NCBI GenBank assembly: GCA_965263045.1
Contig: CBDHGK010000041.1
Location: forward strand, 6,076,001 to 6,140,000
DNA: 64,000 nucleotides
Source: G963664115 sp965263045
GTDB taxonomy: Bacteria; Acidobacteriota; Terriglobia; 20CM-2-55-15
Direction: 5' to 3'
Position numbers and translations under genes: made by a program. A model generated the notes under the pieces. The model saw only the letters and a program-made list of their open reading frames with translations, was not told the DNA's origin and did no database searches. Shown piece after piece: positions 34,249 to 43,334 of the stretch (position 1 is the stretch's first letter; every line of letters begins with the position of its first letter).

Positions 34249-35238
34249 ATGCTCCATTTTTCTCGGATCGTAAAGATCGCGACCTTTTCATTTCCCGCCT
34301 GGGTCCTCGTGGCCAGCGTCGCCGCCCTCTACCGTCCAGCCGTCTTCACATGGTTCAGCGGCGTCCTCATCACGCTCGCTCTGGGCGCTACCATGATGTG
34401 TATGGGCCTGACCCTGGAGGTCAATGACTTCCGCCGCGTCGCCCTCCGGCCACAGGTGATCGGTGTCGGCGTGGCCCTCCAGTATCTTGTAATGCCGTTC
34501 CTGGGCTGGAGTATCGCTTCGCTGATGGAGTTACCGACTCCGTTCGCTGTCGGCCTGATTCTGGTGTCGTGCTGCCCGGGCGGAGTTGCGTCGAATGTAA
34601 TTTCGTATCTGGCTCTCGCCGACGTACCCCTGTCCGTTTCCCTGACAGCCGTGTCCACATCCATTTCGGTCCTGATGACGCCTGCTCTGACGGCAATGTA
34701 CGCCAGCGGCCGCGTCGACGTTCCTGCAGCCGGTCTCCTGTTGAGCACCCTCCAGGTCGTCATCGTCCCGGTGGTGCTGGGCCTGAGCCTCCGCCGCTTC
34801 GCGCCGGGGCTGACCGCCCGCATTCTTCCGGTGGCACCTTTAATATCGGTCATATTGATCACCTTGATCGTCGCTTCGATAATCGGGACCAGCCGGACGG
34901 CAATCCTAGAGTCCGGCTTCTTACTGATCGCAGCTGTCCTCCTGCTGCATGTCTGTGGGTTCAGTTTCGGCTACCTTCTGACCCGACTCCTGTCCACAGA
35001 AGTGATTTCAGCCCAGACGGTTGCGATCGAAGTTGGAATGCAGAATTCCGGTCTGGGAGTCGTCCTGGCCCGAGAGAACTTCGTCAATCCCCTCGTCGCT
35101 GTACCCAGTGCGATCTCCAGTCTCTTCCATTCTTTAATCGGCAGCGTTCTGGCTGGATGGTGGCGGGCATCAGCAAACCGGGTCCAGGTCCCGACTGAAT
35201 CCGGTGAGCATGAAAGGCAGATTCCAGAACAGCTGTGA
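34249..35238 (+). CDS. Bile acid:sodium symporter (BASS) family transporter
   Basis: 329 residues from the ATG at 34249, chosen because it begins directly before the first membrane helix. Nine or ten hydrophobic segments are visible, with the family motifs ALGATMMCMGLTLEVNDFR, LILVSCCPGGVASNVISYLALAD and QTVAIEVGMQNSGLGVVLARENF. Members use sodium to move organic anions such as bile acids, pantoate or ketoacids; the substrate here cannot be told from sequence. It differs from Acr3 arsenite pumps despite the nearby arsC. It stands alone, divergent from the arsC pair. Confidence 0.88.
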   Translation: MLHFSRIVKIATFSFPAWVLVASVAALYRPAVFTWFSGVLITLALGATMMCMGLTLEVNDFRRVALRPQVIGVGVALQYLVMPFLGWSIASLMELPTPFAVGLILVSCCPGGVASNVISYLALADVPLSVSLTAVSTSISVLMTPALTAMYASGRVDVPAAGLLLSTLQVVIVPVVLGLSLRRFAPGLTARILPVAPLISVILITLIVASIIGTSRTAILESGFLLIAAVLLLHVCGFSFGYLLTRLLSTEVISAQTVAIEVGMQNSGLGVVLARENFVNPLVAVPSAISSLFHSLIGSVLAGWWRASANRVQVPTESGEHERQIPEQL

Positions 35239-35301
35239 GCATCGTGCGGACTCCGAGACCTCGTGCGGACGGCGCCTCCCCCTGACGTGTCAGCAACGGA
35301 G

Positions 35302-36198
35302 CTACTTCAGGATCGCGGCAAGGGCGCCGTCGAGTTCCGGATGCTGGAACTTGAAATCCGACTGAATCGCCACCGTTGGTATTGCCCGCTGCGATTCCAG
35401 CAGGACGCTTGCAAATTCGCCAAGCGCGAGCCTGAGAATCGGGCCCGGGGCCGGAAACAGCGCCGGACGGTGCAGTCGCCTGGCCAGTGTGCGGGTGAAG
35501 TCCCGGTTTGTAACCGGATTAGGCGAAACCCCGTTCAACGCACCACGCAGGTCGTGCTGAGTGGCCGCATGAATCATCAGACGGGTTATGTCTTCAATAT
35601 GAATCCAGGGCATCCACTGGTGTCCGTTGCCCAACCGACCTCCAAGCCCCAGCCTGAACGGCGGTAGCATCGAATCCAATGCCCCGCCCCCCTGACCCAG
35701 AACGATTCCCGTCCGAATAGTGACGACCCGGACACCGTGTTCTTCGGCCCGCAAGGCTTCGTGCTCCCACGCCTGACACACTTCGGCGAGGAAGGATCCG
35801 TTCGGGGCGGAACCCTCGTCCAGAATTTCTTCCCCGCGATCGCCGTAATAGCCCACGGCCGAAGCGCTCACGAGGCAGGACGGTTTCTTTTCCAGTGCAG
35901 CCAGCGCGTCGACCAGGTGACCGGTTCCTTCGACCCGGCTCGTACGGATTCTGTCCTTCTTAGCCGCAGTCCAGCGGCCCTTAGCGACAGGATCGCCGGC
36001 CAGATGAAATACCGTGTCTATGCCATCAAAGGCCTCCTGTGGGGGTTGACCCGCGGTGGGTTCCCAGGGGGAAACCCGTATTCCAAGCGCGCGGGCAGCC
36101 TCGCTGTCGGGGTCGCGCGAGAGGGCAGCGGGCGCCTCGAGCCGCCTGATGAGTTCTCGTCCGATGAAACCGGTCGCTCCGGTAACCAGTGTCTGCAT
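35302..36198 (-). CDS. TIGR01777-type NAD-dependent epimerase/nucleotide-sugar dehydratase-like protein
   Basis: 298 residues from the ATG at 36198, which has AAGGAGG nine bases upstream. The Rossmann loop is VTGATGFIGRELIRRL, followed by VFHLAGDPVAKGRWTAAKKDRIRTSRVEGT, SASAVGYYGDRGEEILDE and AEVCQAWEHEALRAEEHGVRVVTIRTGIVLG, all typical of the YfcH/SDR39U1 group of extended short-chain dehydrogenases. The substrate is unknown, although members have been linked to cell division or sugar metabolism. It is followed closely by the 3' end of the convergent BASS gene. Confidence 0.88.
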   Translation of the reverse strand: MQTLVTGATGFIGRELIRRLEAPAALSRDPDSEAARALGIRVSPWEPTAGQPPQEAFDGIDTVFHLAGDPVAKGRWTAAKKDRIRTSRVEGTGHLVDALAALEKKPSCLVSASAVGYYGDRGEEILDEGSAPNGSFLAEVCQAWEHEALRAEEHGVRVVTIRTGIVLGQGGGALDSMLPPFRLGLGGRLGNGHQWMPWIHIEDITRLMIHAATQHDLRGALNGVSPNPVTNRDFTRTLARRLHRPALFPAPGPILRLALGEFASVLLESQRAIPTVAIQSDFKFQHPELDGALAAILK

Positions 36199-36373
36199 CG
36201 CTCGGGCCTCCTTCCGATCCGTTCTCGGGCCAGGATTGCCATCCGGCCGGCTGTCCACGACCACACGATCTTAGTCTATAAACATCGTTGTGCGTTCAAA
36301 GTCCGCACATATACCGAAGAGGTCGGAAGGAAGACTCAACGCCAACGAAAGGCGAGGGGACAGGTATCGGCGC

Positions 36374-37288
36374 TCACTCTTCGACCCGGATCTCAAACTC
36401 CGGGTCGACGTAGAACTTTCGATAGTTGGAATACTGCTCAACAATCTGGCGGTGGGTCTTCTTCAACAGGAATGCCCGCGCCTCGATTGTCATGCTGAAA
36501 CTTGAAGGCAGCCAGACTTCGTTATTCACTTTGCGCCACTCCCGCATATACTCGGCCCCTTCGCTGATTCGGGCAAAGGATCCGAACGGGCCAACCGTAA
36601 TGTCTTGAACGATCCTCGCATCGATGCGTACAAGGCTGGAATCCTCCTCATCCACCCACGCGCGTCCAGCAACTTTTGCCAGGATCATCCGGCCGACACC
36701 GCTCTGGTATTCTGCATCTTGGCTCGGACTGAACTCGACAACGATTGCCGGCCGATCATCGACGAAGTCCCGCCCGACCACAGCAAAGTTGAATCCATTG
36801 AAAACGTCCGCTATTGCACCCGCACGGTCCGCTTCCGAGTCACCGGGGGCGCCCAGCCACGGGCGGCGCACAGGATCCTGGGTGATGGCTCCTCGAACGT
36901 GGATGTCAAACTGTTCATCTTGTTGACTTGCCTCGTCTTCGGAGAGCTCGGAGCCGTTCTCCGTCAGAAGCTTTCGAAATGGGCCGTGATCAAAGTAATA
37001 GACGTCGGCGTCGATCGTTTCGGTCTTCTCGATCGCGTCCCTCCCGTCCAGCTCGTGCTGAGCCATGGCAAGGCGATAAACGTAACCCCTCAGAGCATCG
37101 CCGTCGTTGAACTGGTGCTGCAGTCGGTTTCGAACGCCGTTGAGGACCGTGAGAGTTTCCGGAAGCGTGCCCGATCCGGGGGGGAACGCCTGCGGACTCG
37201 TCACGCGAGGGCTGGCGATCATCGAGACACTCGCGAGGAAAACCAGCGACGCTACAAGCGATTGACGTCTTCCTCTCATTTCATGCAC
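36374..37288 (-). CDS. Secreted LolA/RseB-like outer-membrane lipoprotein-sorting-type protein
   Basis: 304 residues with a signal peptide (MRGRRQSLVASLVFLASVSMIASP, after four residues). The mature part has the look of acidobacterial proteins annotated as outer-membrane lipoprotein-sorting domain: YVYRLAMAQHELDGRDAIEKTETIDADVYYFDHGPFRKLL, then alternating beta segments (NFAVVGRDFVDDRPAIVVEF, GRAWVDEEDSSLVRIDARI, EVWLPSSFSMTIEARAF). Such proteins share the LolA half-barrel and may bind lipid or sense envelope state. It is divergent from a DinB gene, about 145 bp away. Family assignment is by pattern only. Confidence 0.6.
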   Translation of the reverse strand: MHEMRGRRQSLVASLVFLASVSMIASPRVTSPQAFPPGSGTLPETLTVLNGVRNRLQHQFNDGDALRGYVYRLAMAQHELDGRDAIEKTETIDADVYYFDHGPFRKLLTENGSELSEDEASQQDEQFDIHVRGAITQDPVRRPWLGAPGDSEADRAGAIADVFNGFNFAVVGRDFVDDRPAIVVEFSPSQDAEYQSGVGRMILAKVAGRAWVDEEDSSLVRIDARIVQDITVGPFGSFARISEGAEYMREWRKVNNEVWLPSSFSMTIEARAFLLKKTHRQIVEQYSNYRKFYVDPEFEIRVEE

Positions 37289-37433
37289 ATCCAGCCAGGG
37301 GGTCGGTTCCGGTACTCTTCTTATCGATCCCCCGCCACGAAACTGTAGCCTGCCCTGAGATCCACGATCCCCGGTTCAAAGCACGATCCACTTGAAATGC
37401 CGTAGAATCAGGGAAACTTTCTGGAGGAAAGAC

Positions 37434-37979
37434 ATGAACTACTACGGTGCGGCAGAGTTGGCGGCCAGTTTTCGAACCGTCCGTCAAAACACGATTCAGG
37501 TTGCGGAAGACATTCCCGAAGAACAGTACACTTATCAGGCTGGGCCCGAAACCCGGACCGTCGAGAAGTTGCTGACACACATTGCCCTCTCCTACCGGTT
37601 CTTCCATCAGATCCACGCCGTTGAGCGCAGAACGACGCTCGAAGGCTTCGATTTCCCAGGCCTGATTGAATCCCTGGGTGCAGAAGAGGCCCAGTCGCGA
37701 TCCAAGGCTGAAGTGATCGATCTGCTCAGGCAGAACGGCGAGATCTGGGCCCAGTTTGTCGACGGCGTCTCTGAAGAGTTCCTCGCGGAGTCCGTCGCCA
37801 TGCCGCCGGGTGCGACGCCACCTGCGAAAAGTCGATTCGAGATGTTTCTATCGGTCAAGGAACACGAGATGCACCATCGTGGCCAACTGATGCTGATCGA
37901 ACGCATGATCGGTATCGTGCCGCACCTGACCCTACAGATGCAGGAGCGAATGGCCCAGGCAGCCAAAGCGTCGTCATAG
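37434..37979 (+). CDS. DinB-family protein, possible bacillithiol S-transferase
   Basis: 181 residues from the ATG at 37434, preceded by CTGGAGGAAAG. It is a four-helix DinB/YfiT protein; the three metal-binding histidines are likely those in LLTHIALSYRFFH and VKEHEMHHRGQLM. In bacillithiol-making bacteria many DinB proteins are thiol transferases (BstA type) that conjugate bacillithiol to toxins. Because bshA and bshC are in this window, that role is attractive but inferred. The transglutaminase-like gene follows after 18 bp. Confidence 0.78.
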   Translation: MNYYGAAELAASFRTVRQNTIQVAEDIPEEQYTYQAGPETRTVEKLLTHIALSYRFFHQIHAVERRTTLEGFDFPGLIESLGAEEAQSRSKAEVIDLLRQNGEIWAQFVDGVSEEFLAESVAMPPGATPPAKSRFEMFLSVKEHEMHHRGQLMLIERMIGIVPHLTLQMQERMAQAAKASS

Positions 37980-37997
37980 AAGCTTCCTGAAACTATC

Positions 37998-38672
37998 TTG
38001 GCCCGAACACGACCGATCCCCGACGCGAGCTTGATCTGCGAGGTACCGTCCCCGAATGAGTTCACGCAGATTGAAAGATCCGTGATTCAGAATCACGGGA
38101 CGCCCCTTCGGGTTCAACGTTACCTGCGTTCGTTGCCCTACAACTGGGAGTCGCACACACTGAAAACTTTTCGGGAGGTCGTGCGGTGTGGCCGCGCGAA
38201 CTGTATCGAGGCCGCCCTGGCGGCTGCAACGATCATGGAGCAGCACGGCCACCCTCCCTTGCTGCTGGATCTGGAATCCGCCGACGGTCTGGACCACGTC
38301 TTATTCCTGTTCAGGATCCGGGGGATGTGGGGAACCGTCGGCAAATCGAGAGACGTGGGACTGCACGGTCGACGGCCCGTGTTTCGGACGTTGCGGCAAC
38401 TGGCGTTCAGCTATGTGGATCCTTACGTGGACGGGTCCGGACGAATCACCGCTTACGGTGTGGCTGACCTCGGGAGTTTTTCCCGAAGCAACTGGAGACT
38501 TTCGAAACGGAATGTGTGGGCCGTCGAGCGACTTTTGATCGACATGCCGCACACGGAACTCAGGACTTCGGATCTGCGCCACGCGAAGATGCTCAAGCGA
38601 TTTCTGAGATTCAAGCAAGCCCATCCGGATCAGCCGTTCACAGCCTACAGGGATCGCGGGACGTGGATGTAG
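37998..38672 (+). CDS. Transglutaminase-like cysteine protein, uncharacterised
   Basis: 224 residues from a TTG, 18 bp after the DinB gene. The central part, GRANCIEAALAAATIMEQHGHPPLLLDLESADGLDHVLFLFR, has the order Cys-...-Asp-...-His expected of the transglutaminase-like (NlpC/P60-related) fold, with C69, and H and D nearby. The tail (KRFLRFKQAHPDQPFTAYRDRG) is basic. Proteins like this occur beside DinB or conserved hypotheticals in acidobacteria; no substrate is known. The fold call is by pattern. Confidence 0.55.
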   Translation: MARTRPIPDASLICEVPSPNEFTQIERSVIQNHGTPLRVQRYLRSLPYNWESHTLKTFREVVRCGRANCIEAALAAATIMEQHGHPPLLLDLESADGLDHVLFLFRIRGMWGTVGKSRDVGLHGRRPVFRTLRQLAFSYVDPYVDGSGRITAYGVADLGSFSRSNWRLSKRNVWAVERLLIDMPHTELRTSDLRHAKMLKRFLRFKQAHPDQPFTAYRDRGTWM

Positions 38673-38763
38673 AAGTGCGTCTGACAAACCTGCCGCGAAC
38701 GCCTGAGGATCCAAGCCGCCGACGGTTGCCATACTCGGTGATTTCCGATCTAATTGTCGAACC

Positions 38764-39021
38764 TTGAAAGCGGCGCACGCAATTCCAGTGACAACCCGAA
38801 AACAGAAGCTGCTCACCATCGTCCTGTTCCCCGGAATCATTTGGTTACTGATCACGGCTCTGGAGCCGATCGCAACGAATGGATGGTTGGGCCCCGTGCC
38901 CGCTCGAAACCTCAAAGACGGTTTCAACGCGAGCGCCCTCTTCTACACCGAAGTTAACCTGGAAGAACTCCGCGCACCTGAGGCTGGGAGTACCCCGCCA
39001 GGCCTGTTGGAGACTGACTAA
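38764..39021 (+). CDS. Small single-pass membrane protein ahead of a YeiH-type exporter
   Basis: 85 residues from a TTG, with one membrane helix (about 16-34, LLTIVLFPGIIWLLITALEP). The mature part contains LVxTEVNLEELRAP-like sequence. Its stop is 2 bp before the start of the exporter gene, so the two are translationally coupled and probably form one transport unit. The start codon is uncertain; a GTG at 38788 is the alternative. No family is recognised. Confidence 0.5.
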   Translation: MKAAHAIPVTTRKQKLLTIVLFPGIIWLLITALEPIATNGWLGPVPARNLKDGFNASALFYTEVNLEELRAPEAGSTPPGLLETD

Positions 39022-39023
39022 CC

Positions 39024-40307
39024 ATGAGTTGGCTCAAGCAATTTGTAATCCGTGAAGACTGGTGGTCGGTCTGGATCGGTTTCGCCCTTCTGGCATCGGT
39101 TTTCGCAGGCATGGTTTCCTACGTACCCGGAATACCCAGATGGTCTTCGCCGCTGTCTGGAATCCCTGCATCTCTGATCCTTCCGCTGATTCTGCTGATG
39201 CTCGGCGCCGGTGCGCTCACAACGATCGCCGTGCGGACGCTCGGAGACAGTGCCGGCGCCTATATCCGGGCGTTTCCTGCTGTATTCGCCCTGGCGACGG
39301 TGGCGTTCTACATCGCGGCCAATGAAGTCCTCGCTGCCTATGGCCTGGGATATGCCTTGTGGGCCCTGGGCCTGGGCCTCGTCATCAGCAACATCATCGG
39401 TACTCCCGAATGGCTGCGGCCCGCGGTCCGAACAGAGCTGTTCATCAAGATCGGACTCGTCATTCTAGGCGCCGAAGTCATCTTCGGAAGAATTCTGGAA
39501 CTGGGTCAATACGGTTTGATCGTAGCCTGGGGTGTCACACCCGTGGTTTTGCTCTCGATGTTCTGGCTGGGACGTCGCCGACTCGGACTCTCCCCGTCAT
39601 TCGCCATCGTCATCGCCGCGGCGACCTCGGTATGTGGCGTATCTGCGGCGATTGCCGTGGCCGGCGCGTGTCGCGCCCGAAAAGAAGAACTGACGCTGGC
39701 CGTCGGGATGACGCTGATATTCACAGTCATCATGATGGTGGGTATGCCTTTCCTCGCCCAGGCCATGGGCCTGGACCCCATCATCGCAGGCGCATGGATC
39801 GGGGGCACGGTGGATTCAACAGGGGCGGTGGTGGCTTCGGGACAGATCCTCGGCGATGATGCGATGCAAACCGCAGCCGTAGTAAAGATGATTCAGAATA
39901 TCCTTATCGGCGTGATTGCATTCGGTGTCGCGATCTATTGGGTCGCTCGAATCGAACCCGGCTCAGGCAACCGGCCTCAGGCCATAGAGATCTGGAATCG
40001 CTTTCCAAAATTCGTTCTGGGATTCATCGGATCCTCGTTCATCGTTTCATTCTTCCTCGTACCACTCCTGGGTGGGGCTGCGGTCGACAGTGCGATCGAC
40101 ATCACCAGCGACTACCGAAGCTGGTTCTTCTGCCTCGCTTTCCTGTCGATCGGCCTGGAATCGGACTTTCGACAACTGGGAAGACAGATGGGCGGCGGAA
40201 ACCCGCTTGTGCTGTACCTGGTGGGGCAAACGTTCAACGTTTTGCTCACTCTGCTGGTGGTTTGGATCGTTTTTTCAGGCTTGATCTTTCCAATGCCGGA
40301 GTTCTAG
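39024..40307 (+). CDS. YeiH/UPF0324-family putative sulfate exporter
   Basis: 427 residues with about eleven hydrophobic segments. Typical blocks are IGLVILGAEVIFGRILELGQYG, SFAIVIAAATSVCGVSAAIAVAGACRARKEELTLAVGMTLIFTVIMM and GGTVDSTGAVVASGQILGDDAMQTAAVVKMIQN. The family is annotated as putative sulfate or related anion exporters and induced in sulfur metabolism in some bacteria; the substrate is unproven. The stop codon TAG forms part of the left arm of the nested inverted-repeat element that follows. Confidence 0.88.
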   Translation: MSWLKQFVIREDWWSVWIGFALLASVFAGMVSYVPGIPRWSSPLSGIPASLILPLILLMLGAGALTTIAVRTLGDSAGAYIRAFPAVFALATVAFYIAANEVLAAYGLGYALWALGLGLVISNIIGTPEWLRPAVRTELFIKIGLVILGAEVIFGRILELGQYGLIVAWGVTPVVLLSMFWLGRRRLGLSPSFAIVIAAATSVCGVSAAIAVAGACRARKEELTLAVGMTLIFTVIMMVGMPFLAQAMGLDPIIAGAWIGGTVDSTGAVVASGQILGDDAMQTAAVVKMIQNILIGVIAFGVAIYWVARIEPGSGNRPQAIEIWNRFPKFVLGFIGSSFIVSFFLVPLLGGAAVDSAIDITSDYRSWFFCLAFLSIGLESDFRQLGRQMGGGNPLVLYLVGQTFNVLLTLLVVWIVFSGLIFPMPEF

Positions 40308-40605
40308 CAGCCCGTGACAGAAGTCTCGCGGGCCGCGCGCAGGGGTCTTCGAGTTGCAAGCGCGAAGTGAGGAGTGGAACGATGTCTTTTCATCGTGACC
40401 GACGAACGACAAAGCCTGGGGGGCGCCTGCAGCCTCCGTTTGAAACGTCGGTGGCCCCCCTGCGCCCAAAGGGTTACGGCGAAACGGGGCCGTCTTCGTT
40501 GTCGTCGACTCCTCGCAATGAATGAGCATTGCAACGTCGTCGCCTCCTAGAATCCGGCCCCGTTTGGCCGTAACGCGGCCCGCGAGACTTCTGCCACGGG
40601 CTGCT
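40306..40605. repeat. 300-bp element of nested inverted repeats
   Basis: Outer arms of 32 bp (40306-40337 and 40574-40605) match at 31 of 32 positions: the left begins AGCAGCCCGTGACAGAAG, the right ends CTTCTGCCACGGGCTGCT. Inside, a second pair of 20-bp arms (GTTACGGCGAAACGGGGCCG near 40473-40492 and its complement near 40555-40574) matches at 19 of 20, and a small hairpin GCAATG-AATGAG-CATTGC sits at 40515-40532. No protein frame is credible. CTAG occurs at both borders and may be a duplicated target. It resembles a MITE or a large structured RNA. The left arm starts in the stop codon of the exporter gene. Confidence 0.8.
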
Positions 40606-40743
40606 CTAGCCAGTTTTTCGTAGTGAAGTTCGCCCCCAGCGATCAAGACTGGGCTATGGCCAGCCCATATGGCCGCTCACACAAACTGCAGGGACCGTCT
40701 GTGAGCACCCGGTCGTTCGGGTGAGTGCTGTCATTGACCGTAC

Positions 40744-42360
40744 CTATGTTTCGGATCCGTCCACACCCGCGGGCTCGGTCTCGTCGAAATCTCGTGCAAC
40801 CAGGGCAATCGCCTGACGCGCCAGGCGGCGCCCGTGCTTGGTCTTGAGCGGCGAGCGCAGGAACCGGTTCAGTCCCGCCAGCAGGACCTCTGCGGTCCGA
40901 CGGGATGCGGAACCGATTTCCGAGCGAACAGCAACGCTGGTCTTGAGAAGGTGCGCCGAAAATATCGGATCGCGGAAACCATGATCCATCACCTGCGCGA
41001 AAGTGTCCTCGAAGAACGCACCCGGATCAGAAACCCGCCAGTCCTCTTCGCTCACATCACGATCCAGAAAAGCGGCATTCCTTCCGAGAAAACATGCCAT
41101 CTGCAGGAGCCCCTGCGGCCAGAGTGCCCGGTACCGGCTGCAGACCACGCGAACGGCGTTCGAAAAAGTAATGCCGTGGGTGAAGTCCAGCCAGCCGATG
41201 TTGTCGCTGAGCCGACGATCGTAAGCAACGCCGTAGCTGGTATCGAAATGGATCATGCTCTGAGCGAGCACACAGAGCAATGCATCGTAGATCTGTTCCG
41301 GCGTGTGGCGGGCGAGGTGCTGCGCAATCCAGGCAAAAGCATCCGGGGTTGATATCGGAAACGGGATGATGAGATCCGGACCGATTGCGGATTCGCCGGC
41401 CTCCGAAAGGCTTTCAAGCGCCGGCTGATAACCCTTGAATTCCGGAATGAGGTCTTCGCGGCTGGTGTAAGCCAGATGCCGGGCAAGAGGCAGCAGCACA
41501 TAAGGCTCAATGTCGGAACCCAATGCGTCGATCAGTTGCGGCGCCTTCGAGACGTAAATGAGGCTGTGACCGAAGCTGTTGTAATGAGCCGCCGCGGCGC
41601 TGGCAAAAGCTTCCTCCATGTCGGGCCAGTGAAGACCGGACTGCAAGCCGCCCACCACCATGGCCTCTGCGACCCCAGCCTGCTCCATTTCGATCGCCTC
41701 CAGAAATCCGGATTTGTCAAAAGCTCGGTGGGATGTTGGATATGGGTATTCAGCATGACGCAGGGTATCCCAGGCCAGGTGGTTCACTGCTTCAGCCAGG
41801 CAGACCAATCGAAGCTCAAGGTTTGAGGAATACTCCTGGGCCAACAGCAACCAATCGGCGGCAGCGGCCATCGAGTGCCGCGCACCGAATTCGAGTCTGT
41901 CGTGTGCCCACCGAAACGCCTCCCGGACACCATCCCGCGGATCCAGCTTATGATAGTGGAGCCGCGCGATCTCCCTGCATATTCGGCCGAAATCGACCTC
42001 ATCGAACGCTGTTTTCAGTCCTCGCAAGATTTCGCGTCGGATTGCCGCGGGGGGCGGATCTGATACGTCGACCCATATATAACCGGCCTCTATGCGCGTG
42101 GGATAGCTGCGGACATGATCGCCGCCCTTCAGGCATTCGCCGTCGGCAAGCCGGAATTTCCAGTTGTGCCAGTTGCAGGTCACCACGGGGCCACCCTCCA
42201 CGGTGCCTTCTGCAAGAGGATAGCCTTCATGGGGACAGCGGTTGTCGATGGCGAAAACACGGCCGTCAATGTTGAAAACGGCAATCTGGCGGGGTGAGAG
42301 TTTAAAAACGCCAGGTTGGCCGTCAACCTTCGACAAAGGCAGGGTCTTGACCCAACTCAT
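40744..42360 (-). CDS. Rieske [2Fe-2S] domain fused to an uncharacterised histidine-rich helical domain
   Basis: 538 residues from the ATG at 42360; the longer open frame upstream overlaps the exporter gene and is not used. Residues 1-105 are a small Rieske ferredoxin: C42-x-H44 (RCPHEGYPLAEG) and C62-x2-H65 (TCNWHNWKF). The remaining about 430 residues are helical and carry conserved-looking histidines (AVNHLAWDTLRHAEYPYP, AAAHYNSFGHSLIYV, LARHLAYTSRED, AQSMIHFDTSYG). It could be an oxygenase or oxidase of a metal-histidine type (questin-oxidase-like), with the Rieske part delivering electrons. That is an inference; no known family fits fully. Confidence 0.7.
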   Translation of the reverse strand: MSWVKTLPLSKVDGQPGVFKLSPRQIAVFNIDGRVFAIDNRCPHEGYPLAEGTVEGGPVVTCNWHNWKFRLADGECLKGGDHVRSYPTRIEAGYIWVDVSDPPPAAIRREILRGLKTAFDEVDFGRICREIARLHYHKLDPRDGVREAFRWAHDRLEFGARHSMAAAADWLLLAQEYSSNLELRLVCLAEAVNHLAWDTLRHAEYPYPTSHRAFDKSGFLEAIEMEQAGVAEAMVVGGLQSGLHWPDMEEAFASAAAAHYNSFGHSLIYVSKAPQLIDALGSDIEPYVLLPLARHLAYTSREDLIPEFKGYQPALESLSEAGESAIGPDLIIPFPISTPDAFAWIAQHLARHTPEQIYDALLCVLAQSMIHFDTSYGVAYDRRLSDNIGWLDFTHGITFSNAVRVVCSRYRALWPQGLLQMACFLGRNAAFLDRDVSEEDWRVSDPGAFFEDTFAQVMDHGFRDPIFSAHLLKTSVAVRSEIGSASRRTAEVLLAGLNRFLRSPLKTKHGRRLARQAIALVARDFDETEPAGVDGSET

Positions 42361-42377
42361 GGTGCACTCCCGAACGG

Positions 42378-43124
42378 CTACCCATAGCTTCGCACAAAGA
42401 AGGTGATCGTCACGCCGACGCTGATCACCGTAACAATTGCGCGAGCGATGACGGGATTCGCCCGCCGCGCCACCCGCGCCCCGAAATATCCACCGGTCAC
42501 CGCCGCAACCAGCATCACAAGGGTCTCCAACCAGAACACGCGGCCGGCCGCGACAAAGATCACGACGGCCGCGGCGTTCATCAGACCTGCAAGCAACGTT
42601 TTGTTCGCGTTCAGCATCCGAAGGTCGGTAAAACCGAACAGTCCCCAGAACGACAGCAAGATCAGCCCGACAGCCCCCCCGAAGTATCCACCATAGATTG
42701 CCGCAACGAACTGCACCCCAAGGAATACGGGAGAACTCAGTTTGGCTTCCCGCCGCAGTCTTGATATCAGGTAAGGCCCGCAAGCGAACGCCAGGGTCGC
42801 CAACAAGAGGAGCCACGGTATGATGAAATCGAAAGCGGCTTCAGGAAGCGAGAGCAGCACTGTGGCACCGATCGACCCTCCCCCAATACTGACCAGAGCC
42901 ATCGCCTTGAAAGGAACCTCGCCAAAATTCTCGCGGTCCTTCCGGTACGCCCATGCACTGGCGAAAGAAGCCGGAAACAACGCCACCGTGCTGGACGCAT
43001 TAGCGACAACGGGAGGCACCCCGCTGAACACCAGCGCAGGAAACGTAAAAAAGGATCCACCTCCCGCCACTGAGTTTATGGTCCCGGCGACCAGTGCCGC
43101 AAGGGCCAGCAGTACATATTCCAA
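42378..43124 (-). CDS. TSUP-family (TauE/SafE) anion exporter
   Basis: 248 residues from the TTG at 43124, chosen because GGGAG lies seven bases upstream and the usual family start (MEYVLLALAALVAGTINSVAGGGSF) follows. About eight membrane helices are visible, with the first-repeat motif GTINSVAGGGSFFTFPALVFSGVPPVVANASSTVALFPAS. The family exports sulfite, sulfoacetate or related anions. An in-frame ATG at 43220 exists but reads through unlikely sequence. It is 17 bp upstream of the Rieske gene in the same direction, so the two may act on one substrate. Confidence 0.85.
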   Translation of the reverse strand: MEYVLLALAALVAGTINSVAGGGSFFTFPALVFSGVPPVVANASSTVALFPASFASAWAYRKDRENFGEVPFKAMALVSIGGGSIGATVLLSLPEAAFDFIIPWLLLLATLAFACGPYLISRLRREAKLSSPVFLGVQFVAAIYGGYFGGAVGLILLSFWGLFGFTDLRMLNANKTLLAGLMNAAAVVIFVAAGRVFWLETLVMLVAAVTGGYFGARVARRANPVIARAIVTVISVGVTITFFVRSYG

Positions 43125-43334
43125 ACACAAACTCCCATTAGAATTTGAGGCTCCGAAGACAAGCCATTTTCCGCCTCGAACAGGGGACTTCCTGACACCA
43201 GTGCCTGCACCGTCGTTCATTGTGACGTCTGCCGGGCAGAAACTCGGTCAGATCATTGGAACAAGGCAGGCACGTAATTGAGGGTGTCGACGGGTTGACT
43301 GCTGTTAACTCGGCAAAGCTGAAGTTCGACAAGG

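Noticed and set aside
40275..40646. 123-aa minus-strand ORF across the nested inverted-repeat element
   Set aside because: The sequence is explained by inverted repeats and has no start signal or homology.
42361..42816. N-terminal extension of the Rieske-protein frame
   Set aside because: It overlaps the TauE-type exporter gene in another frame; the ATG at 42360 begins the Rieske domain.
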